DNA of 52,084 bases. Origin: Prevotella sp. (GTDB lineage Bacteria; Bacteroidota; Bacteroidia; Bacteroidales; Bacteroidaceae). The stretch is from contig JAEEPF010000003.1 in the NCBI GenBank assembly GCA_016284635.1, positions 1 to 52,084 of the forward strand, given 5' to 3'. The position numbers were made by a program, and so were the translations under genes. This document shows positions 28,330 through 36,192 of this stretch, piece by piece (position 1 is the stretch's first letter; every line of letters begins with the position of its first letter). Under the pieces are notes generated by a model. The model was not told the origin of the DNA. It ran no database searches and worked only from the letters and a program-made list of their open reading frames with translations.

Positions 28330-31287
28330 ATGAAACATATTAAAAGAAACATATTTCTCTTTGCCATGTTTACGGTATCGCCGCTGACGGTCAATGCCCA
28401 GACTGCTGACGACGCTGATTCCACTGTGGTGAAAAAGAAAGTCCATGTTGCTTTCCGCGACAAGGATCCCGATCATCTTCTCGGAGGTATTTCCTATGTG
28501 GACATGGAAGAGCTTCAGAAGAAGGATTATATGACGAGTAGCCTTGAGGACATGTATGCGCTTGTTGGCGGATGGAACGGCAACAACCTTTGGGGTATGG
28601 ACAATGACCGTCTTGACAATAATGACAACAGCAACATGCCGCTCGTCATCATCGACGGTGTGAAGCGTCCGTCGAACAATGTGCTTCCTTCTGAAATAGA
28701 GCAGATCACCTTCCTCAAGGGTGCACAGGCTGTTGTGCTCTATGGCTCCAAGGGTGCCAAGGGTGCTATCCTGATTACTACCAAGCGTGGCAAGGTGGAC
28801 GGTCTTCAGATCGAAGCCAATGCCAATACAGGCTTCCATGTGGCGAAGGCATTCCCTGAGTATCTGGGTTCTGCTGAGTACATGACGCTTTACAACGAAG
28901 CCCGTGCCAACGACGGACTCGATCCGAGATATTCCCAGCAGGATATCTACAATCATGCTTCGGGTCTCAATCCTTACCGTTATCCGAACGTGAACTACTA
29001 TTCAGACGAGTATGTCCGCAAGGCGTATAACCGTTCTGAGGCTACGCTGGAGATACAAGGTGGTGGTAAGCGTGCCCACTTCTACACGAACATCAACTAC
29101 TATCGCATTGAGGATCTCCTCAATTTCGGCGATGCAAAGGACAACTACACCGACCGATTCAGTGTTCGTGGTAATGTGGATCTCGTGGTCAACAAGGTCA
29201 TCAAGGGCTTTGCCAACGCCAGCGCTACGTTCTACAACGCCAACAAGAACAAGGGTGAATTCTGGCATGAGGCCGCGGGTGAAGAGCTGACGAATGGCTA
29301 CTGGAGCAATACTGGCAGATATGGTCGTCCCAATTTCCCGGAGAACGCTGCACCGCTGATTCCTATCTACATGGTAGATCCCAATGCCACCAAGGCCATT
29401 GCCCTTCTGAACAAGTCTCTCAACCTTCTCGACGGGACATATTTCCCCGGAGGTACGAAAGCCACTCAGACCAATGCCATAGCAGACTGCTATTTCGGTG
29501 GTAAGACCACAGACGTGAGCCGTCAGTTCCAGTTCGATGCCGGTATCATCTATGACATGAACAACTTCGTGAAGGGCTTGACGTTCAAGACTCTGTTCTC
29601 TATCGACTATGCTGCCAACTACAGCCTTTCATACGATAACAAGTACGCCGTGTTTATTCCTACATGGAGTAATTATAATTCGGAAGACGCTATCGTAGGT
29701 ATTACCCAGCAGAACGATGAGATTGTGACAGGTCACATGGCGATGTCGAATACCAAATACCGCCAGACCATTACTTGGAACGGTCATTTCGACTACGATA
29801 ATACATTTGCTGACAAGCATCATGTGACGGGTATGCTTCTCGCCAATATGTACACGACAACGCGCAGTGGCGAGTATCATCGTTATGCCAATGCCAACTT
29901 AGGCCTTCAGGCTGGTTACGATTATATGGGTCGTTACTTTGCAGAAGCATCATTGGCTGCTGTACATTCTGCCCGTCTTGCCGAAGGTCACCGTGGAGCC
30001 CTTTCTCCTTCGTTCACACTCGGTTGGAACATTGCCAAGGAGAACTTCATGAAGGGGAGCTTTGTCGACGATCTGATGCTCAGCGCCTCATATAGCAATC
30101 TGAGCGAGGATATCGATGTCTATATGAAAAAAAATAACAATGATGTCTATTTCTATCTTTATGATGCTTTGTGGACAACGTCTGGCAGCGGCTTCTCATG
30201 GAATGAAGGATCTTCTACAGACCGTACCAATTCCACAATGGGTAGCAATCCTTCTCTCGACTACATTCATCGTAAGGAATTCTCGATCAGCCTTCGCGGC
30301 TCGTTCTTCAACAAGCTGATCAACGCTGACCTCACATTCTTCAATACGGATATGGATGGCTTTATCGTGCAGAACCTGACCACATTCCCCTCACACTTGC
30401 AGGGTGGTCTTAACAACGGTACATTCATGCCGGCCATCAACAATAACATTCAGAACCGCAAGGGTCTTGACTTCAGCATCTCTGCTCAGAAGCAGTTTGG
30501 TGATGTATACGCTCAGCTTGGTTTCGTTGGAACGTATCTCACGACCAAGAACAAGAAGTACGATGAACTTGTAGAATATGACTATCTGCACAAGGAGGGT
30601 CGTCCCATTGATGCTCTCTGGGGCTATAAGTGCCTTGGATTCTATTCTACCAGCGACTTTACCTACAATGAAGAGACTGGCAAGTACACGCTGAACAGTG
30701 GTCTCCCGACGCCGAAGATCGGTGGTACCATTCAGCCTGGTGACTTGAAGTATGAGGATGTGAATGGTGACGGTGTTCTTGATAGCAAGGACCAGGTCGA
30801 ACTGGGCAAGTCGGGTACGTATGGCTCTCCTTTCACATTCGGTGTGAACCTCACGCTCAAGTATAAGAACTTCACGCTCTTCATATTGGGTAATGGTCAG
30901 TTCGGTGCCTATGGCATGAAGAACAACGGCTACTACTATATGAGTGGTGATGCTAAGTACTCTGTCAATGTGCGTAACCGTTGGACTTCTGATGCGTCCG
31001 CAGCCACTGCTACTCATCCCCGTCTCACCACATCGAGTTCGGCCAACAATAGTGCGGCTTCTACTTTCTGGATGTACAGCACAGACCGCTTCAACCTCCG
31101 TAAGGTGCAGCTGACCTACGACTTCCCAGAGGAAATGTTTAATGGTAAATGGGTAAAGGCACTCTCGGTTTATGTGACAGGAAACGACCTCTTTACGATT
31201 GCTAAGGAACGTAAGTTGATGGAAACAAACGTTGGTTATGCACCACAGACACGTTTCTATAATCTCGGTGTTAAGGTAACCCTCTAA
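28330..31287 (+). CDS. susC: SusC/RagA-family TonB-dependent receptor lacking the usual N-terminal carboxypeptidase-regulatory-like domain
   Basis: Start set to ATG 28330 (MKHIKRNIFLFAMFTVSPLTVNAQ); plug VVLYGSKGAKGAILITTKRGK; C-terminus TRFYNLGVKVTL. Confidence 0.93.
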   Translation: MKHIKRNIFLFAMFTVSPLTVNAQTADDADSTVVKKKVHVAFRDKDPDHLLGGISYVDMEELQKKDYMTSSLEDMYALVGGWNGNNLWGMDNDRLDNNDNSNMPLVIIDGVKRPSNNVLPSEIEQITFLKGAQAVVLYGSKGAKGAILITTKRGKVDGLQIEANANTGFHVAKAFPEYLGSAEYMTLYNEARANDGLDPRYSQQDIYNHASGLNPYRYPNVNYYSDEYVRKAYNRSEATLEIQGGGKRAHFYTNINYYRIEDLLNFGDAKDNYTDRFSVRGNVDLVVNKVIKGFANASATFYNANKNKGEFWHEAAGEELTNGYWSNTGRYGRPNFPENAAPLIPIYMVDPNATKAIALLNKSLNLLDGTYFPGGTKATQTNAIADCYFGGKTTDVSRQFQFDAGIIYDMNNFVKGLTFKTLFSIDYAANYSLSYDNKYAVFIPTWSNYNSEDAIVGITQQNDEIVTGHMAMSNTKYRQTITWNGHFDYDNTFADKHHVTGMLLANMYTTTRSGEYHRYANANLGLQAGYDYMGRYFAEASLAAVHSARLAEGHRGALSPSFTLGWNIAKENFMKGSFVDDLMLSASYSNLSEDIDVYMKKNNNDVYFYLYDALWTTSGSGFSWNEGSSTDRTNSTMGSNPSLDYIHRKEFSISLRGSFFNKLINADLTFFNTDMDGFIVQNLTTFPSHLQGGLNNGTFMPAINNNIQNRKGLDFSISAQKQFGDVYAQLGFVGTYLTTKNKKYDELVEYDYLHKEGRPIDALWGYKCLGFYSTSDFTYNEETGKYTLNSGLPTPKIGGTIQPGDLKYEDVNGDGVLDSKDQVELGKSGTYGSPFTFGVNLTLKYKNFTLFILGNGQFGAYGMKNNGYYYMSGDAKYSVNVRNRWTSDASAATATHPRLTTSSSANNSAASTFWMYSTDRFNLRKVQLTYDFPEEMFNGKWVKALSVYVTGNDLFTIAKERKLMETNVGYAPQTRFYNLGVKVTL

Positions 31288-31288
31288 A

Positions 31289-31321
31289 TAATTGATAATT
31301 GAAAATTGAAAATTGAGAATT
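31289..31321. repeat. AATTGA leader repeat before second susD
   Basis: ataattgataattgaaaattgaaaattgagaatt followed by ATG 31322. Confidence 0.85.
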
Positions 31322-33181
31322 ATGATTACCAGAATATTTAATAAAGTGGCAGTAGGAGCAATCTCCTTCCTCCTTCCTCTTTCCTCCTTCCTCATGACAT
31401 CCTGCGATGACATGTTCGAGCCGGCAGATGAAAACAACCGACAGGAGGATGCCATGTACGAGGAGTCTAAGTATGCGCATGGATTGCAGATATACGGTTA
31501 CGACCGTCTTCCTTATATTACCAATGTAGGGAACCAGTACAACTGGACGGACGTTGCTACAGACGATGCTGTCACCAACCAGAAGAACAATACCTTTCTG
31601 ACCATGACCACAGGTACTTGGGCTTCAGACAACAACCCGATGTCCAGGTGGGATAATTGTAAGGATGGTATCCAGTATATCAACCTCTTCCTCTCAAAAG
31701 TGGATAACGTGAAATGGGCCCCCAGTTCTGCTTCTAAGCAGCAGATGTTCATCGACCGTCTGAAAGGTGAGGCTTTCGGCCTTCGTGCACTCCTCTATAT
31801 GTATCTGCTCCAGGCTCATGGAGGTTATGCTGACGATGGCAAGCTCTATGGCGTGCCATTGCTCACTACGCCTGAAGACGGTAGTTCCGACTACAACCAG
31901 CCGCGCGCTACTTTCGCTGACTGTGTCCAGCAGTGTTTCGCCGACTGTGACAGTGCTATGGCTCTTCTCCCCTTGGATTATGCAGATATAGATAATAATG
32001 AGCAGATTCCTCCCAAGTATATTGCCCTGGGTGCAAACTATTCCAATTACAACCTCGTATTTGGTAACAAGGCCAGAAACCTTTTGTCTGGTAGGATTGC
32101 TGAGGCCATTAAGGCTCAGATTGCCCTCCTCGCAGCCAGTCCTGCATTCCGCGAACAAAGTGGTGTCACTTCTGCTGTGGCAGCTACGCTTTGCGGAAAT
32201 GTTCTCAAGCGTATTGGCGGAGTGGCAGGATTAGACCCCACAGGTAACATCTGGTACAAGAATACGACCAAGCTTGAACCCTCTGGCGGTGAGATGGCAG
32301 AGATCCTCTGGCGTGAAGACCGCCATAAGAACGCAGAACAGGAAAGGGAGAACTTCCCGCCCACACTGTATGGTAACGGCCGCATTAATCCTTCCCAGAA
32401 CCTCGTTGACGCATTCCCCATGCGCAGCGGTCTTCCTATCGCCGATCCGAATTCCGGATACGATCCGAAGAACCCTTATGCAGGCCGTGACCCACGTCTT
32501 GACACCTACATTATCCTCAACGGCACAACGTTCAGGAAGACGGAGATCATCACAGGAACCTATCCTAACAATAAGGGTGAGATTTTTGATAACCTGAACA
32601 ATATCGGAACCTCTACCCGTACAGGCTATTATCTGAAGAAGCTTCTCCGTGAGGATGTCAGCCCGCTGTCAAGTTCGCTCATTGAGCAGCAGCATATCTA
32701 TCCGCGCATCCGTTTCACGGAAATCTTCCTCGCTTATGCGGAAGCTGCCAACGACGCTTGGGGACCAAAGGCTGATCCTACAGGCATCGGCTTCACTGCT
32801 TACGATGTGATCAAGGCCATCCGTGTACGTGCAGGACTTGCAACAAACGAGGTCGGCGCAGATCTTCCTGAAGGCGATGTCTATCTTGAGGAGTGCGCAG
32901 CAGACCAGACTAAGATGACAAACCTGATCCGTAACGAGCGCCGTATCGAGCTTTGCTTTGAGAACAAGCGCTTTTGGGATCTCCGTCGTTGGCAGATGCC
33001 GATCAATGAAGGTGTGAAGGGTGTGCAGATTGACCGCAACGAAGAGACTGGTGCTCTCTCATACACCATCATCAACGTTGAGGACCGTAATTTCACCAGC
33101 CCCTATCAGTGGTATGGACCAGTTCCCAAGAGTGAAATTCTCAAATGGAGCAACCTCATGCAAAATGCTGGATGGCAATAA
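31322..33181 (+). CDS. susD: SusD/RagB-family lipoprotein
   Basis: Lipobox LMTSCDDMFEP; IRNERRIELCFENKRFWDLRRWQMP. Start moved to ATG 31322. Confidence 0.94.
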   Translation: MITRIFNKVAVGAISFLLPLSSFLMTSCDDMFEPADENNRQEDAMYEESKYAHGLQIYGYDRLPYITNVGNQYNWTDVATDDAVTNQKNNTFLTMTTGTWASDNNPMSRWDNCKDGIQYINLFLSKVDNVKWAPSSASKQQMFIDRLKGEAFGLRALLYMYLLQAHGGYADDGKLYGVPLLTTPEDGSSDYNQPRATFADCVQQCFADCDSAMALLPLDYADIDNNEQIPPKYIALGANYSNYNLVFGNKARNLLSGRIAEAIKAQIALLAASPAFREQSGVTSAVAATLCGNVLKRIGGVAGLDPTGNIWYKNTTKLEPSGGEMAEILWREDRHKNAEQERENFPPTLYGNGRINPSQNLVDAFPMRSGLPIADPNSGYDPKNPYAGRDPRLDTYIILNGTTFRKTEIITGTYPNNKGEIFDNLNNIGTSTRTGYYLKKLLREDVSPLSSSLIEQQHIYPRIRFTEIFLAYAEAANDAWGPKADPTGIGFTAYDVIKAIRVRAGLATNEVGADLPEGDVYLEECAADQTKMTNLIRNERRIELCFENKRFWDLRRWQMPINEGVKGVQIDRNEETGALSYTIINVEDRNFTSPYQWYGPVPKSEILKWSNLMQNAGWQ

Positions 33182-33183
33182 TG

Positions 33184-33218
33184 GATAATTGATAATTGAT
33201 AATTGATAATTGAGAATT
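33184..33218. repeat. AATTGA leader repeat before DUF1735-type gene
   Basis: gataattgataattgataattgataattgagaatt then ATG 33219. Confidence 0.85.
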
Positions 33219-34373
33219 ATGATTACTAAGATTAATAAAAGACACCTGACGTCTAAAGTCTATAGTCTGCAGTCTATCGTCTGTCTCTCTATAGTCGCAC
33301 TCTTCACGTCGTGTTATAATGCAGATAAAGAGTTCCCAGACTATGAAGGTGGTACAACCGCCTACTTTGCCTATCAGAACCCAGTGCGTACACTGATACT
33401 TGGTAACGACATTTACGACAATACGCTTGACAACGAGCACAAATGCCGTATTTGGTCTACCATGGGCGGAGCCTATCATGGACGTGACGCCGTTGTGAGC
33501 ATTGTCGTCGACGAGTCTCTCTGCGACAACCTCTATTTCACTGATGAAGGAGGAAATCCAGACGAGCCTGTCCTGCCTATGCCGACAAGTTATTATACGC
33601 TGGCATCCAACTCCATTCCTTACAATGGTGATTCCAGAGGCTATGTGGAGGTACAGTTCACCGATGCCTTCTTCGCCGATGCCAATTCCATCAAAGACTG
33701 CTATGTCATTCCTCTCAGGATGACGGGCGTCACTGGCATTGACCATATTCTCTCGGGCACACCGCGTGAAGGTCTCTCACCCTCTCGCACGAATACGGAA
33801 GACTGGGATGTGCTGGCAAAGGACTATGTGCTCTACTGCGTGAAGTATATGAATCCCTGGACGGGGAAATATATCCGCCGTGGTGTTGACAATGTGGTGG
33901 AAAAAGGCGTTCCCACAACAGTCGTCCGTAGGGATGTGTCACTTGTGAATTCTGACATCGAGCATTACACGTCGAACCCAGTGAACCAGAACGATGAGAT
34001 TTGTGAAATCAAAACCAAGAATATGACGCAGGCTATCTTCCCTGTGTATTTCAAGACCTCTGGTGCTTCCGTACTGTGTAACCTCATCCTCACTTTCAAT
34101 GGTGACCAGTGTACGATTTCCACCGCTGATGAAGGCATCACAGCCACAGGTTCTGGCGAATTCATCACCAAGGGCACAGAGCGGGCAGAATACAAGGAAT
34201 ACCAGTGGGGTAGCAATAACGGACAGCCTGTTCAGCGTGATATCCTCCGTCTGTCTTACAATGTCAACTTTGCCGATAAGGACATTCAGGTATCCACAAA
34301 CGATACGCTCGTTGTTCAGACCCGTGAGTCAAACAAGAGAGAGTTCTACTCACCCAAATACGTAAAGAATTGA
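33219..34373 (+). CDS. DUF1735/BT_3987-like lipoprotein (SusE-position surface glycan-binding candidate)
   Basis: Lipobox ALFTSCYNADKEFPDYEGGTTAYFAYQNPVRTLILGNDIYDNTLDNEHKCRIWSTMGGAY; typical third gene after susCD. Confidence 0.85.
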   Translation: MITKINKRHLTSKVYSLQSIVCLSIVALFTSCYNADKEFPDYEGGTTAYFAYQNPVRTLILGNDIYDNTLDNEHKCRIWSTMGGAYHGRDAVVSIVVDESLCDNLYFTDEGGNPDEPVLPMPTSYYTLASNSIPYNGDSRGYVEVQFTDAFFADANSIKDCYVIPLRMTGVTGIDHILSGTPREGLSPSRTNTEDWDVLAKDYVLYCVKYMNPWTGKYIRRGVDNVVEKGVPTTVVRRDVSLVNSDIEHYTSNPVNQNDEICEIKTKNMTQAIFPVYFKTSGASVLCNLILTFNGDQCTISTADEGITATGSGEFITKGTERAEYKEYQWGSNNGQPVQRDILRLSYNVNFADKDIQVSTNDTLVVQTRESNKREFYSPKYVKN

Positions 34374-34399
34374 GAATTGAGAATTGAAAATTGAGAATT
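34367..34399. repeat. AATTGA leader repeat supplying the stop of the upstream gene and leader of the next
   Basis: gaattgagaattgagaattgaaaattgagaatt then ATG 34400; stop TGA 34371-34373 lies inside the repeat. Confidence 0.85.
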
Positions 34400-36070
34400 A
34401 TGATTACCAAGATTTATAATAAGGTAGCGCTTGGAGTATTCTCCTTCCTCCTTCCTCTTTCCTCCTTCCTCGTGACGTCCTGTGCCGACTATAACGTGAC
34501 AGACGATTTTTACGCAGAACCCGATCCGAGTTATGTGGAGCCGTATAATGATCTGGACCCTGTTAAGCAATACATTAACAGAAGCCAGTACCCCAACATG
34601 ACGCTTGGTGCCACGCTGAAGGTATCAGACTTCAACAAACAGGAACTGGCCCATGCCGCATGTGTCACCAACTGCGACAATGCCTTTTTCGGCACCTCGC
34701 TGATGTCTGGTAACATCGTCAATGCCAAGGGTGTGATGAACTTCCTCGACATGAGCGATCTGCTCACCCATGTGGAAGAAATAGGCTATGAGGTTTACGG
34801 CAGTCCTATCTTCGCCAATACCAACCAGCCTGACGAATGGCTGGCCAACCTCACGGCGCCGATTGAGATTCCTGTTGACTTTGTAGAAGGCAAGACTGCC
34901 AACTACAACGACTCCACTGAATTCCATGGTACTGTCGAGAAGGGAAGTGCGTCCATTGCCAAATATGACGACCAGAACACACTGAAGATCGGTACGGCAG
35001 CTAATGTTCGCATCATCGAAGGTTTTGAAGTGGATCCCCTCGCAAAGTTCACCACGACATTCTGGGTGAAGTCCGATAAGGATGCTTCTTATACCGTCAC
35101 CTTCTCTGGTAACAAGGTTGACGGTTCCGGTGCTGATGGAAAGTGGATTCTCAAAGCCGGCAAGTGGACAAAGGTTACCGTGGAGGCCCAGAGTGCAGAA
35201 GGCGAGACAGACGGTTACTTGAGAATCGAGAACTCCCGTTCTGCCGTCATGTATATCCAGAAGGTTCAGGTAGGTTACTATCCTGACAACCACCGTCCTC
35301 AGACAGAGCAGGAGATGAAAGATACGATCATGTATGCCATCAACACATGGTGCGATGGTCTGATGAAGATCAATGCTGGCCGTATCAGTTTATTCGACCT
35401 CATTGAGGAGGCTATCGATACGAAGACAGTCATGGATAATGGTATGTTCGACCTCAAGCACTCTACCGAAAAGATTTACTGGCAGGATGTTCTGGGCAGT
35501 GAGAACTATGCACCGGTAGTGTCAAAGGTCGCCAGCGACAAGTTCGCAGCGCGTGAGGGCGATCCTTCTCTGTTGAAGTTCTTCATCAGCGAGACAGGTC
35601 TCGAGGATGAACAGACATTTGAGAGTCTCAAATACTGGATCAACACGTGGGATGCCAACGGTGCCAAGATCGACGGTATCAATGCCAAAGTGAGTCTTGC
35701 CTATAGTGAGGACGCTGCGACATTGGCAGCCAACAAGGCGGCGTATGAAAAGCTGCTTGGCAATCTGGCTTCTACAGGCAAACTGATCCGCCTCTCTAAT
35801 TTCGACATCAAGTATAAGGATGCTGAAGGCACAAATGTGTCAGCCAGTGCGATCACGGCAAGTCAGCGCCAGAACCTGGCCGACTTCTATGCATACGCTA
35901 TCAGAAGCTATATGAATACGATTCCTAACGACAAGCAGGCAGGTATCTGTAAGGCCAACCTCTCTGATACGAGTGATCCCGTAGGTCTCTGGGCTATCGA
36001 CACCAAGACCAAGGACTGGGTGCGCACTGCCACCTATAAGGCATTCTGCGATGCTCTAAGCGGAAAATAA
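34400..36070 (+). CDS. GH10-like lipoprotein with inserted CBM, apparently lacking catalytic residues
   Basis: Collinear with GH10: FFGTSLMSGNIV (for TPENxMK), YGSPIFANTNQPDEWL (for HGHTLVWHSQTPxWL), ISLFDLIEEAID (for xAWDVVNEAID), AKIDGINAKVSLAY (for xPIDGIGxQxHL), RLSNFDIKY (for ITELDV), PVGLWAIDTKTKDWV (for WGLxDxxSW). Confidence 0.7.
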   Translation: MITKIYNKVALGVFSFLLPLSSFLVTSCADYNVTDDFYAEPDPSYVEPYNDLDPVKQYINRSQYPNMTLGATLKVSDFNKQELAHAACVTNCDNAFFGTSLMSGNIVNAKGVMNFLDMSDLLTHVEEIGYEVYGSPIFANTNQPDEWLANLTAPIEIPVDFVEGKTANYNDSTEFHGTVEKGSASIAKYDDQNTLKIGTAANVRIIEGFEVDPLAKFTTTFWVKSDKDASYTVTFSGNKVDGSGADGKWILKAGKWTKVTVEAQSAEGETDGYLRIENSRSAVMYIQKVQVGYYPDNHRPQTEQEMKDTIMYAINTWCDGLMKINAGRISLFDLIEEAIDTKTVMDNGMFDLKHSTEKIYWQDVLGSENYAPVVSKVASDKFAAREGDPSLLKFFISETGLEDEQTFESLKYWINTWDANGAKIDGINAKVSLAYSEDAATLAANKAAYEKLLGNLASTGKLIRLSNFDIKYKDAEGTNVSASAITASQRQNLADFYAYAIRSYMNTIPNDKQAGICKANLSDTSDPVGLWAIDTKTKDWVRTATYKAFCDALSGK

Positions 36071-36080
36071 GGAACTATAC

Positions 36081-36125
36081 GGTTGCCAGTGAGGAGAAGG
36101 AAGTATTCTGCTCTTCCTGGCAATC
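36081..36125 (+). terminator. hairpin between GH10-like gene and CBM-rich gene (terminator/attenuator candidate)
   Basis: ggttgccag...ctggcaatc stem plus partially complementary interior. Confidence 0.4.
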
Positions 36126-36192
36126 ATTACTCTGAACGATTATAAATTTTATTTTTTCAATTAACTTGTTTTATTAATTAAATTTTTCATTT

